Shown: piece by piece, positions 8,660 to 17,853 of the stretch | How the letters are laid out: each line of letters begins with the position of its first letter | How positions within the stretch are numbered: position 1 is the first letter of the stretch | Origin: Sulfurospirillum sp. UCH001 | GTDB taxonomy: Bacteria; Campylobacterota; Campylobacteria; Campylobacterales; Sulfurospirillaceae | DNA length: 64,000 bases | NCBI RefSeq assembly: GCF_001548035.1 | Contig: NZ_AP014723.1 | Span: 434,001-498,000, forward strand | Direction: 5' to 3' | The notes under the pieces: model-generated | Seen by the model: only the letters and a program-made list of their open reading frames with translations | Told to the model about the DNA's origin: nothing | Databases searched by the model: none | Position numbers and translations under genes: made by a program

Positions 8660-9939
8660 GTACTCTAAGCATTGCTGTCGTTATCATCAATGTTGTTTTA
8701 ACACTGCTTTTTTCTTTGGGTGCCGCGCCGATTTTAGTGTGGATAGAACGCCGTGTTGCTGGACTCATTCAAGATCGTTTAGGACCCAATCGTTGTCATA
8801 TTAATGGTATCCGTTTAGGCGGGCTCATTCAGTCATTTGCCGATATGCTCAAACTGGTTTTTAAAGAGGATTTTAAAGCCAAGGCGATTCAAGAAGGTTT
8901 CTTCTTCTCATTAGCACCCGTCATTGTTTTTGCCTCAGCCTTTTTAAGTTTCATGGTAATGCCTTTTGCAGATGATCTTCTCATCAATGGTGAGCGTTTT
9001 ATTATGCAGGGATTGCCGATGGATCTGGGTATTTTGTGGTTTTTAGCGCTTGCAGGGCTAAGTGTCTATGGCATTATGCTGGGTGGTTGGTCAAGTCATA
9101 ACAAATACTCTCTCCTAGGGGCAATGCGAGCAGGAGCGCAAGTTATCAGTTATGAAGCGGCAATGGGGCTTTCATTGGTTTCTGTACTTATTACCTATGG
9201 CTCCATTCACTTAGGCGACATCGTGACATATCAGGGGCAACTGCTCTTTGGATTTATTCCTGCGTGGGGTATTATCATTCAGCCTATCGCTGCACTCATT
9301 TTTATTATTACGGCATTTGCTGAGGCTAACCGTACACCATTTGATTTGGCTGAAGGCGAGAGTGAAATCGTAGGTGGTTTTCATACTGAATATAGCGCTA
9401 TGCGATTTGGACTCTTTTTCGTGGGCGAATATGTTGCGATGAGCGCATCAAGCGCATTGATCGTGACACTTTTCTTAGGTGGGTATCATCTGCCGTATCT
9501 CAATACCCAAACCTTACAATCGTATATGCCTTTTATTTTAATGTGTATTATGGTTGCTCTTCCTCTTGGAAGCTGGTCTGCAATGCGCTGGATTAAAAAA
9601 CATAATAGGTGGCATAAAGCGGGTGATGTCAGAAACCATGAGAGTGCTTTTTTACAAAAAGGCTTAATTGGCATCAATGTTCTTGTTATAGCAGGGCTTG
9701 GCTTCCTTCTGTTTTCAGGTCTTAGTGAAACATCTACTAACGTTGCGACAGCAATCATTCAAATCACTACATTTGCATTAAAACTACTTTTTATGAACTT
9801 TATTTTTGTGTGGGTACGTTGGACATTGCCTCGTTTTCGTTATGATCAACTGCAAATGCTCGGTTGGAAAGTTTTGATGCCTTTAGCACTGGCAAATATC
9901 TTTATCAGCGCAATTATCGTTGTGGTTAGGGGGATGTAA
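8656..9939 (+). CDS. nuoH: NADH-quinone oxidoreductase subunit H
   Basis: Membrane subunit forming the quinone channel at the junction with the peripheral arm. Family landmarks are present: ERRVAGLIQDRLGPN (about residues 31-45), the acidic loop RTPFDLAEGESEIVGGFHTEYS region (226-246), and LPRFRYDQL (391-399). At 427 residues it is about 80-100 longer than the usual NuoH. The extra length lies between about residues 285 and 365 and includes a basic loop (RWIKKHNRWHK) and a hydrophobic helix. Start overlaps the nuoG stop (ATGA). Confidence 0.95.
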   Translation: MSTLSIAVVIINVVLTLLFSLGAAPILVWIERRVAGLIQDRLGPNRCHINGIRLGGLIQSFADMLKLVFKEDFKAKAIQEGFFFSLAPVIVFASAFLSFMVMPFADDLLINGERFIMQGLPMDLGILWFLALAGLSVYGIMLGGWSSHNKYSLLGAMRAGAQVISYEAAMGLSLVSVLITYGSIHLGDIVTYQGQLLFGFIPAWGIIIQPIAALIFIITAFAEANRTPFDLAEGESEIVGGFHTEYSAMRFGLFFVGEYVAMSASSALIVTLFLGGYHLPYLNTQTLQSYMPFILMCIMVALPLGSWSAMRWIKKHNRWHKAGDVRNHESAFLQKGLIGINVLVIAGLGFLLFSGLSETSTNVATAIIQITTFALKLLFMNFIFVWVRWTLPRFRYDQLQMLGWKVLMPLALANIFISAIIVVVRGM

Positions 9940-10434
9940 ATGGGCATTAAAATCGTTCCACGCCATGGTGGTACCCTCAAAGAAAAACTTTATTTACCTG
10001 CCATTTTTGGCGGTATGAAAACCACACTTTCTCATCTGTTTACCAATCTTGGAGATACACCAGACATTAAAACCATCAATTACCCAGAAGAGATGCCTCA
10101 TGACATTAATGAACGCTACCGTGGGGTGCATCGTCTGACCAAACGGGAAGATGGCAGTGTACGATGCGTGGCCTGTTTTATGTGTGCTACCGCGTGTCCT
10201 GCTGAGTGCATTTTTATTGAAGCGGAAGAGAGAAGTGATGGGGTCGATGAAAAGATGCCAAAACGTTTTGATATCGACCTTTTAGAATGTGTCTTTTGTG
10301 GTGGATGTGTCGAGGCGTGCCCGTGCGATGCCATTCGTATGGATAGCGGAATTTTTAGTTTCATTGGTAAAAAACGAGAAGATTTTGTGTTAAATAAAGA
10401 GCAACTTTTAGCGCATGAGGAGAAAAAAGCATGA
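9940..10434 (+). CDS. nuoI: NADH-quinone oxidoreductase subunit I
   Basis: A 164-residue ferredoxin-like subunit carrying two [4Fe-4S] clusters (N6a, N6b) that pass electrons from NuoG toward NuoB. Cluster ligands are visible as C76, C79, C82, C86 and C117, C120, C123, C127. It starts directly after the nuoH stop and its own stop overlaps the nuoJ ATG by four bases, so it is in the middle of a tightly coupled operon. Confidence 0.95.
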   Translation: MGIKIVPRHGGTLKEKLYLPAIFGGMKTTLSHLFTNLGDTPDIKTINYPEEMPHDINERYRGVHRLTKREDGSVRCVACFMCATACPAECIFIEAEERSDGVDEKMPKRFDIDLLECVFCGGCVEACPCDAIRMDSGIFSFIGKKREDFVLNKEQLLAHEEKKA

Positions 10435-10928
10435 TAGATATACTCTTTTTGTTGCTCAGCTTTTTTGCCATTTTAGGCGCTGTGGGTATGGTCAGTTTTC
10501 ATCAGCCTGTGCACAGTGCGCTTAGTCTTATTTTAACTATTATCGCTCTTGCGGGGCTTTTTGCCCTTTTAAGCGCTTCGTTTTTATTTATGGTGCAGAT
10601 CATCATCTACGCAGGTGCGATTTTGACACTTTTTATTTTTATCATTATGTTCCTCAATGTCAAAGAGGCAAACCTGCCGAAAGAGCCCAATAAAAATATT
10701 ACGCTTTTTCTAGGCTCCATTGCTCTTTTACCTATCAATTTTTTGATTTTGCGTGCCTTTTATAAAATGCCACTCTTAACAGAGCCATTGGAGCACGATT
10801 TTGGTAAGATCAAACCATTAGGTATGGAGCTTTTCACACAATGGCTACTTCCCTTTGAGTTGATTTCAATTTTACTGCTTGTTGCCCTCATCGGTGCAGT
10901 TGTATTTGGACGAAAGGAAGAAGCATGA
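10431..10928 (+). CDS. nuoJ: NADH-quinone oxidoreductase subunit J
   Basis: A 165-residue integral membrane subunit with about five TM helices. The conserved third-helix segment MVQIIIYAGAILTLFIFIIM, containing the pi-bulge region typical of NuoJ/ND6, is clear at about residues 54-73. It contributes to the central proton/hydrophilic axis of complex I. Overlaps nuoI upstream and nuoK downstream by four bases each. Confidence 0.93.
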   Translation: MIDILFLLLSFFAILGAVGMVSFHQPVHSALSLILTIIALAGLFALLSASFLFMVQIIIYAGAILTLFIFIIMFLNVKEANLPKEPNKNITLFLGSIALLPINFLILRAFYKMPLLTEPLEHDFGKIKPLGMELFTQWLLPFELISILLLVALIGAVVFGRKEEA

Positions 10929-11245
10929 TCGCTAACTCTCTTTTTATGTATATCACTGTTGCGATGATTCTTTTTTCTATTGGCCTGTTAGGTGTCATTA
11001 GCCGTAAAAATATCTTTGTGATTTATATGTCAATTGAGCTGATGCTCAATGCGATTAATCTTATTTTTATCGCCCTAAGTAACTACCATCACGATATGGG
11101 TGGGCAAGTACTTGCTATGTTTGTCATTGCGATTGCCGCGGCAGAAGCAGGAGTCTTTTTATCGCTCATTATTGTCTTGTATCGTCGTAAAAAAACGCTT
11201 GATTCGGATATCTTTAGAACCCTTTCTCAAAAGGAGGCAGTATGA
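10925..11245 (+). CDS. nuoK: NADH-quinone oxidoreductase subunit K
   Basis: A 106-residue three-helix membrane subunit. The conserved glutamate in SIELMLNAINL (about residue 38) and the second in AAAEAGVFLSLI (about 74) are present; both are needed for proton translocation in the family. Start and stop overlap the neighbours by four bases. Confidence 0.95.
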   Translation: MIANSLFMYITVAMILFSIGLLGVISRKNIFVIYMSIELMLNAINLIFIALSNYHHDMGGQVLAMFVIAIAAAEAGVFLSLIIVLYRRKKTLDSDIFRTLSQKEAV

Positions 11246-13128
11246 GTGTCATTCTTGCATTCATTGTTCTTGCTCCTTTACTTTCTTCTGTCCTCATTGG
11301 GCTTTTGTATATGTTCTCCATTACAAAAAAACCTTTACGAAAACGATGGTTCACTATTCCCGCACTTTTCGCACCGTTTATTAGTTTTGTGCTAGGGCTC
11401 AGTGGCTTTTTGTACGTTGCAAAATACGATATACCGCTTCATTTTCAGCCCTATTTGTGGCTTGGCGTGGGCGAGTACAAAATCTATATGGGTTTTTTAG
11501 GCGATAAACTCTCTTTGTTTATGGTGCTCTTTATCACCTTTGTGGGCTGGCTCATTCACCTTTATGCGACGTCTTATATGAGCGAAGATAAGGGCTATGG
11601 AAAGTTCTTTTTTTATTTCAATCTGTTCCTAAGCTCGATGCTTTTGCTCGTGCTCGCAGATGGACCTTTGATTATGTTTATTGGTTGGGAAGGAGTAGGA
11701 CTTTGTTCGTACCTGCTCATTAGTTTTTATTTTCAAGACAATGCCAATGTCGTTGCAGGCAATAAAGCGTTTATCGTCAACCGTGTGGGTGATCTTGGCT
11801 TTTTAATCGGACTTGCGATTCTATTTTTTTACTGCTCTGATACAGGCTTTAGTTATGCAACCATTGCTGCTAAGATCAGCACCATGCCACTTTGGCTTAT
11901 GGAGCTTGTAGGCATTGCGCTCTTTATCGGCGCGATGGGAAAATCGGCTCAGATACCTCTGTATGTGTGGCTACCTGATGCAATGGCAGGACCAACCCCT
12001 GTTTCAGCACTGATTCATGCAGCAACGATGGTGACAGCCGGTGTTTACATGGTCGCTCGTTTTGCTTTCTTGTACGAACTTATCCCCACTATTGGGCTTT
12101 TTATCGCGTATATTGGTGCGTTTAGTGCATTGTTCGCTGCTATCATCGCTACAAAGCAAAGTGATATTAAAAAGATTTTAGCCTATTCAACAATGTCTCA
12201 ACTAGGGTATATGTTTATCGCCGTTGGTTTGGGTGCTTACAGTAGTGCGCTTTTTCATGTCTTTACGCACGCCTTTTTTAAAGCTCTTCTTTTTATGGGT
12301 GCAGGTGCAGTAATCGTCGCATTACACCATGAGCAAAATATCTTCAAGATGGGCAAAATGCGTCATGTTACTCCTGTGGTCTATATGAGTATGCTGATCG
12401 CTACGTTAGCGATTAGCGGTATTCCTCCTTTTGCGGGGTTTTTCAGTAAAGATGAGATTTTATTGGTTGCATTTAATAGTGGTGAGTACCTTATTTGGGG
12501 CATTGCTGTGTGCAGTGCGGTCCTCACGGCATACTATATGTTCAGACTCTTTTTTGTGGTCTTTGAGGGCAAAAACGCCAAACATACCCACCATCCTCAT
12601 GATGTCTCGTGGGTGATGAAAGCACCTTTGGTTGTTTTGTCATTTGGTTCGCTTCTTGCAGGTTTTGTAGGCTTACCTTCGCTTTTAGGTGGAAGTCATC
12701 TCATCGGTACTTGGTTAGGAGAATGGGGCATGAGGGCAATGCATGTTAGCCATGAAACTGAGTGGTGGTTACTCGCACTTAATGTTGCTATCTCACTGTT
12801 GGGTATTGGTATTGCCTATAAAAAATTTAGTGCGTATGACTTTTCAAAACATCAAGAAGTGACAAAAGGTGTTGTCTATAACAAATTCTATGTGGACGAA
12901 GTCTATGACTTTTTATTTGTACGTTCTATTAAAAAACTGAGTGAATTTTTTGCAGTAAATTTGGATGTGAATATTGTTGATCGCTTTATTATGGGACTGA
13001 GTTATGGGGTTATTAAACTAGGGCATCTTGTTGCTCTTGTGCAAAATGCGCATGTACGGCTTTATGCACTTATTATGATGTTGGGCATTAGTGCGGCATC
13101 ATGCTATTTGATTTATGTATTAGGGTAG
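11242..13128 (+). CDS. nuoL: NADH-quinone oxidoreductase subunit L
   Basis: The distal Mrp-antiporter-like proton-pumping subunit, 628 residues and about 16 TM helices, of normal length. FIGWEGVGLCSYLLI contains the key TM5 glutamate and KSAQIPLYVWLPDAMAGPTPVSAL the TM7 lysine region. The C-terminal part (about 530-628) fits the lateral helix and anchoring TM helix. Overlaps nuoK by four bases; nuoM follows after three bases. Confidence 0.95.
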   Translation: MSVILAFIVLAPLLSSVLIGLLYMFSITKKPLRKRWFTIPALFAPFISFVLGLSGFLYVAKYDIPLHFQPYLWLGVGEYKIYMGFLGDKLSLFMVLFITFVGWLIHLYATSYMSEDKGYGKFFFYFNLFLSSMLLLVLADGPLIMFIGWEGVGLCSYLLISFYFQDNANVVAGNKAFIVNRVGDLGFLIGLAILFFYCSDTGFSYATIAAKISTMPLWLMELVGIALFIGAMGKSAQIPLYVWLPDAMAGPTPVSALIHAATMVTAGVYMVARFAFLYELIPTIGLFIAYIGAFSALFAAIIATKQSDIKKILAYSTMSQLGYMFIAVGLGAYSSALFHVFTHAFFKALLFMGAGAVIVALHHEQNIFKMGKMRHVTPVVYMSMLIATLAISGIPPFAGFFSKDEILLVAFNSGEYLIWGIAVCSAVLTAYYMFRLFFVVFEGKNAKHTHHPHDVSWVMKAPLVVLSFGSLLAGFVGLPSLLGGSHLIGTWLGEWGMRAMHVSHETEWWLLALNVAISLLGIGIAYKKFSAYDFSKHQEVTKGVVYNKFYVDEVYDFLFVRSIKKLSEFFAVNLDVNIVDRFIMGLSYGVIKLGHLVALVQNAHVRLYALIMMLGISAASCYLIYVLG

Positions 13129-13131
13129 AAC

Positions 13132-14613
13132 ATGAGTATAGGTATTCTTTCCATCATTATCTTTTTACCGATGATTAGCGCTTTTTTGCTGATGATTATT
13201 CCTCTTTCTTCTCGTCCAACTCGTAATATTGCATTTGGTGTTTCTCTTGTTATTTTTGCACTTGCTCTTTATATCTACGCCCATTTTGAACTGACAGGGA
13301 CACTGCAATTTAAAGAATTTTATCCGTGGATTAAGAGTTATGGGATTTCCTACAGTTTGGGTATTGATGGTTTTTCACTCATTATTTTGATGCTTATTGC
13401 AACACTCATTCCTAGTGCGTACCTGCTTCTTTGGAATAATGCACGCTCTAAAAGTTACTGGATCAATATGCTCTTCATTCAATCAGGAATCAGTGGTACA
13501 CTCTTTTCACTTGATCTCTTTTTGTTTTACTTTTTTTGGGAAGCGATGTTGTTGCCTGTTTTTATGATAATCGGTCTTTTTGGCTCGGGCAATCGCGTCT
13601 TTTCTACACTTAAGATTACGATTTATACTATTATGGGTTCACTCTTTATGTTCGTGAGTATCCTTTATTTGGGCGTTGCACACTACTATGAATTTGGCAT
13701 GTGGAGTTTTGCACTTTCAGATTTAATAAACATCACTACAATTGCACGTGAACACAAAATCTTGCTTTTCTTTGGGTTTATGCTTGCATTTGCTATCAAA
13801 ATTCCACTTTTTCCATTTCACTCTTGGTTGCTTCAAACCTACTCTAACTCTCCAACGGGTGGTGTTTTCTTGCTTTCATCCATCATGGCAAAGTTGGGTG
13901 TCTATGCGCTTGTTCGCTTTATGATTCCTCTTTTCCCAGACCTTTTTGTAGAATTTTCCGCTTATTTTGTAGCGTTAGGGATTTTTGGATTGGTCTATTT
14001 TGGTATTGCTGCAATTTGTCAAATGAATATTAAAAAGATGTTTGCTTACTCTTCCGCTTCACATTTAGGACTTATCACTGCGGGTGTTTTTGCTTTGAAT
14101 GTTCAAGGTATGATGGGAAGCTCTTTTTTAATCGTTGCACATGCTATCGCGACTGGCGGACTCTTTTTGCTAGTGGGTGTGATGGAGCGACATCTTGGCA
14201 TTCGCTCGTTAAGTGCACTCGGAGGCATTGCCACTAAAGCACCGTGGTTTACACTCTATTTTGCCATTATGCTCTTTTGTACCGTAGGTATCCCTGGAAC
14301 CAATGGGTTTGTCGCAGAACTTTTAATCGTACTGGGAATTTTCCACTATAACCCTTATCTTGGTGTGTTGTCGGCTCTTACAGTGCTTGTGGCGGCTAGC
14401 TATATGTTCTGGGTTTTTCAAAAAGCTGTTTTAGTTAAAAGTGATAACGATGTTTCACAAATGAAAGATTTAAGTGCACATGAGATCATAGGACTCTTCC
14501 CACTTGCCTTTTTGATTTTAGCGATGGGTGTTTACCCCGATCTGTTTTTATATAAAATCGAGCCTACGTTGCAGTACTATCTGCTCGACATTTTACATGT
14601 AGGAGTTCAGTGA
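13132..14613 (+). CDS. nuoM: NADH-quinone oxidoreductase subunit M
   Basis: A 493-residue antiporter-like proton-pumping subunit with about 14 TM helices. FFWEAMLLPVFMIIG carries the conserved TM5 glutamate, and KIPLFPFHSWLLQTYSNSP the TM7 lysine motif. Lies between nuoL and nuoN, with a four-base overlap to nuoN. Confidence 0.95.
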   Translation: MSIGILSIIIFLPMISAFLLMIIPLSSRPTRNIAFGVSLVIFALALYIYAHFELTGTLQFKEFYPWIKSYGISYSLGIDGFSLIILMLIATLIPSAYLLLWNNARSKSYWINMLFIQSGISGTLFSLDLFLFYFFWEAMLLPVFMIIGLFGSGNRVFSTLKITIYTIMGSLFMFVSILYLGVAHYYEFGMWSFALSDLINITTIAREHKILLFFGFMLAFAIKIPLFPFHSWLLQTYSNSPTGGVFLLSSIMAKLGVYALVRFMIPLFPDLFVEFSAYFVALGIFGLVYFGIAAICQMNIKKMFAYSSASHLGLITAGVFALNVQGMMGSSFLIVAHAIATGGLFLLVGVMERHLGIRSLSALGGIATKAPWFTLYFAIMLFCTVGIPGTNGFVAELLIVLGIFHYNPYLGVLSALTVLVAASYMFWVFQKAVLVKSDNDVSQMKDLSAHEIIGLFPLAFLILAMGVYPDLFLYKIEPTLQYYLLDILHVGVQ

Positions 14614-16118
14614 TGCAATGGGTACAACTAGGCTATCTTTTGCCACTCATCATTGTCGGTGCTGGAGCGATCCTCTTAATGCTTCTTTCTCCATTGGAAA
14701 AGATAACGATGGAGCGTTTTTCGCTCTTTACATCTCTTATCTTACTATTGGCATTGGGAGCTGATTTTTACTATTTTGGAAAGCTTTTTACGGCCTTTCC
14801 AATGCAAGAAATTTTCTCTAAAATGTTGATTGTTGACAGTTATTCGGTCTATTTTGATGCCATCATTTTAAGTGGTGCTTTGGTTACTGCGCTAATTGGA
14901 ACACACTATTTTCAAGATAAACGCCATTTCAAAAAAGAGTTCTTCTCTCTTTTTCTTTTCTCTGTATTTGGCATGATGTTTTTAGTTCATGCCAATGAGC
15001 TTTTAACGGCATTCATCGCTCTAGAAATAGCATCATTAGCACTTTACGTGATGATAGGTTTTCAAAAGATTCATGATAAACGTGTGGAAGCGAGTTACCA
15101 GTACTTAGTGCTTGGCTCGATCTCCGGAGCATTTTTTCTTTTGGGCTCTGCATTTATTTATGCGGGACTTGGTACGACCATCTTGGGCGATATGGGCAAA
15201 ACACTGGATCTTTTGATAGGAAAGGACGTTTCACTCATCATCATTGGTAGTACATTTGTTCTGGTGACCTTCTTGTTTAAAATCTCAGCATTTCCTTTTC
15301 AAAACTGGACGATCGATGTATATGATGGCTCACCACTTCCTGTAACGGCATTTATGGCGGCAACGTTTAAAGTAGCTATTTTTGGGTTTGTGCTTCGTTT
15401 GATGCTCATCGACCTTGACCCAATTCGTGACATTTGGGACACTCTGTTCATTGTTGTTATTCTTGCGACACTTTTATATGGAACTTTTTTAGCGATTATC
15501 CAAGAGAGTTTAAAACGAATGCTCGCTGCTTCAAGTATTGTGCATACGGGTTATTTATTGATCGCATTTGTTTCCATTGGTTATGCAGGAGAGAGTGCTT
15601 CTTCTTCCATCATCTACTACTTAGTAGCCTACTTTCTCTCAGCAATGGGGGCATTTGGACTTATTTCGTATATTGCTGCCGATGAGCATATTCGTGTAAA
15701 GTATGAGGATTTTAGGGGATTTGCACATGTGCATCCTTATATGGCGGCGATGCTGAGCATCTTTATGCTCTCCTTAGCAGGCATACCAAGTACTATCGGC
15801 TTTGTCGGTAAGTTTTACATCTTCACAGGTGCGATTGAAGCGGGTTATACCTTCTTAGCAGTGTGCGGCATCATCGCAACGTTTATCTCTATTTACTACT
15901 ACTTTAAGCTTATTGCACTGATGTACTTTTACCCTGCGTGTGAGTCGGAGTGGGATCACGTACCAAGTCTAAAAGGCATTACTCCAATTACGATTGGATT
16001 TATTGCAATCGCCATTATTTGGGGTGGTATTGGTAATACCTTTATCGCTTACTTCCCAGGCGTTGACTTCTTAATAGAGAGTGCGAGACTTTCGTATATG
16101 TCGTTGTTTATCAAATAG
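14610..16118 (+). CDS. nuoN: NADH-quinone oxidoreductase subunit N
   Basis: The third antiporter-like subunit, 502 residues and about 14 TM helices. FIALEIASLALYVMIG and KISAFPFQNWTIDVYDGSP are the family's TM5 and TM7 signatures. It is the last gene of the plus-strand nuo operon. Its TAG stop lies inside the left arm of the hairpin shared with convergent nuoF, only 15 bp away. Confidence 0.95.
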   Translation: MMQWVQLGYLLPLIIVGAGAILLMLLSPLEKITMERFSLFTSLILLLALGADFYYFGKLFTAFPMQEIFSKMLIVDSYSVYFDAIILSGALVTALIGTHYFQDKRHFKKEFFSLFLFSVFGMMFLVHANELLTAFIALEIASLALYVMIGFQKIHDKRVEASYQYLVLGSISGAFFLLGSAFIYAGLGTTILGDMGKTLDLLIGKDVSLIIIGSTFVLVTFLFKISAFPFQNWTIDVYDGSPLPVTAFMAATFKVAIFGFVLRLMLIDLDPIRDIWDTLFIVVILATLLYGTFLAIIQESLKRMLAASSIVHTGYLLIAFVSIGYAGESASSSIIYYLVAYFLSAMGAFGLISYIAADEHIRVKYEDFRGFAHVHPYMAAMLSIFMLSLAGIPSTIGFVGKFYIFTGAIEAGYTFLAVCGIIATFISIYYYFKLIALMYFYPACESEWDHVPSLKGITPITIGFIAIAIIWGGIGNTFIAYFPGVDFLIESARLSYMSLFIK

Positions 16119-16139
16119 CCTTTATACCAAAGGCTATTT
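16113..16139. terminator. bidirectional terminator between the two convergent nuo operons
   Basis: AAATAGCCTTT, loop ATACC, AAAGGCTATTT: an 11-bp perfect stem with a five-base loop. The stop codons of both nuoN (16116-16118) and nuoF (16134-16136) are inside its arms, so one element ends both half-operons. The A/T ends supply short U-tracts in each direction. Confidence 0.75.
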
Positions 16140-17378
16140 AAGTAACGCTTCAAATTCTTCAGGAAATTTCTTCAAATAACTCTGCGCGATAAAAGCCACA
16201 GAAGGTGCAAAAACGCAGATGGTTTTACCATTGAGCATATCGCAGGCATCAAGGATGGTTTGGTAGTCTTCTTTATTTCCTCTGCCTGCTAAAATCTTAG
16301 CTAAGATATGATCAACCCAGCCTGTACCTTCCCGACATGGGGTACATTGACCGCAAGATTCATGGTGGTAAAACTCAAAGAGGTTTTTCATCACTTCGGG
16401 AATAGAAACAGTTTCATCCATGACGATCATACCACCCGTTCCAAGGGCGGAACCATGTGCTTTGAGGCTTTCGTAGTCCAGTGTGATATCTTCGATCTCA
16501 TCAGCTCTTAGTATTTGCACCGATGAACCACCGGGAATAATGGCTTTGAGTTTTTTGCCATCTTTAATACCGCCGCAAAGGTCGTAAATAACCTCTTTCA
16601 TAGACGTTCCATAAGGCAGTTCATAAACTCCTGGTTGCTCCACATGCCCACTGATACCAAAAAGCATCGTACCAGGAGACTCTTTCGTACCATACATTTG
16701 GTAAGCGCCATACCCTTCATTGATGATGTAAGGAACACTGGCGATGGTCTCAACATTGTTCACCACCGTTGGATTACCAAAAAACCACTCAGGCTCTTTG
16801 CCTTTAGGCTTCAGTCTTGGATGCCCTCGTTTGCCCTCTAAAGATTCTAAAAGAGCGGTTTTCTCACCGCAGATGTACGCACCTGCTCCTTTGTGAACGG
16901 TGATATCTAAAGCATACTCATGTCCTAAAATACTTTTCCCTAAAATGCCTGCTGCATAAGCTTCATCAATAGCATGTTGCAAACGGTTCATCCAAAAGAC
17001 ATACTCACCGCGAATGTAGACATACGCATGGTGCGCGCCAATGGCGTAGGAAGAACAGATGATACCCTCAATGAGTAAATGCGGGTCAAACTCCAAAATC
17101 TGACGGTCTTTAAAGGTTCCTGGTTCTCCCTCATCGGCATTGATAACAAGGTAAACAGGTTTAGTGTTGTTTTTAGGGATAAGTCGCCACTTCTCTCCTG
17201 TGTGTGCCCCACCTCCGCCTTTGCCTCGAAGTCCGCTTTTTTCAACTTCACTGGTGACTTCATCGGGGCTCATAGAAAAGAGTTTTTCTAAAGAAGCATA
17301 TCTACCATTTTCTCTCGCTACTGGCAGAGTATAGGCTTCTGGTATATCAAAGTTTTTACTGACCAGTTTAACGACCAT
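16134..17378 (-). CDS. nuoF: NADH-quinone oxidoreductase subunit F
   Basis: The NADH-oxidising subunit of complex I, 414 residues. NADEGEPGTFKDR (NADH/FMN site) and the [4Fe-4S] N3 motif CGQCTPC with a later Cys in KTIC are intact. The glycine-rich FMN loop reads GLRGKGGGGAHTGEKW, where most homologues have GGAGFPTG or GGAGFSTG. After the last cluster cysteine the usual ALGDAAA is VFAPSVA. Presence of NuoE/NuoF sets this complex apart from the Campylobacter and Helicobacter versions, which lack them. Start overlaps the nuoE end by 11 bp. Last gene of the minus-strand operon. Confidence 0.95.
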   Translation of the reverse strand: MVVKLVSKNFDIPEAYTLPVARENGRYASLEKLFSMSPDEVTSEVEKSGLRGKGGGGAHTGEKWRLIPKNNTKPVYLVINADEGEPGTFKDRQILEFDPHLLIEGIICSSYAIGAHHAYVYIRGEYVFWMNRLQHAIDEAYAAGILGKSILGHEYALDITVHKGAGAYICGEKTALLESLEGKRGHPRLKPKGKEPEWFFGNPTVVNNVETIASVPYIINEGYGAYQMYGTKESPGTMLFGISGHVEQPGVYELPYGTSMKEVIYDLCGGIKDGKKLKAIIPGGSSVQILRADEIEDITLDYESLKAHGSALGTGGMIVMDETVSIPEVMKNLFEFYHHESCGQCTPCREGTGWVDHILAKILAGRGNKEDYQTILDACDMLNGKTICVFAPSVAFIAQSYLKKFPEEFEALLK

Positions 17379-17853
17379 TTTGAAGCTCCTCTAAAAGAGC
17401 ATCGAGCTTTTCAACGGTCAGATTTTCGATGTAGTCATCATTGAGGCGCATACAAGGACTTGTACCACATGATCCTAAACACTCGACCAAAGAGAGAGTG
17501 AATTTACCATCTTGGCTTGTTTCGCCAGCTTTAATGCCAAGGCGATTTTGTAAATGTTCTTGCAACGTTTTAGAACCAGCCAACATACATGAAAGTGTTT
17601 TGCATAATTGCAGATGGTAGGTTCCGATGGGTTGAAGGTTGAACATCGTGTAAAATGAAGCAACGGAGTAAACATCCATTGCTGAACATTCTAGTTTTTT
17701 GGCAATGTAACTCATTGCATCTAAGCTAATCCAGCCTTCTTGGTACTGTACCATCCATAACGAGGGGAGCATTAAGGAGTTTTTGTTAGGGTAGCGCTCT
17801 AATAGCGCATTAAATTTTTCCTCATTGGCGTGATTGAATGAAAAGGTATTCAT
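17368..17853 (-). CDS. nuoE: NADH-quinone oxidoreductase subunit E
   Basis: A 161-residue thioredoxin-like [2Fe-2S] subunit (cluster N1a) that partners NuoF in the NADH dehydrogenase module. Ligands are seen in CKTLSC and CLGSCGTSPC, the latter providing the third and fourth cysteines. The ATG at 17853 overlaps the nuoCD stop by four bases (ATGA), so I prefer it to the longer open frame, whose extra 36 residues read into the nuoD end. Confidence 0.93.
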   Translation of the reverse strand: MNTFSFNHANEEKFNALLERYPNKNSLMLPSLWMVQYQEGWISLDAMSYIAKKLECSAMDVYSVASFYTMFNLQPIGTYHLQLCKTLSCMLAGSKTLQEHLQNRLGIKAGETSQDGKFTLSLVECLGSCGTSPCMRLNDDYIENLTVEKLDALLEELQNGR

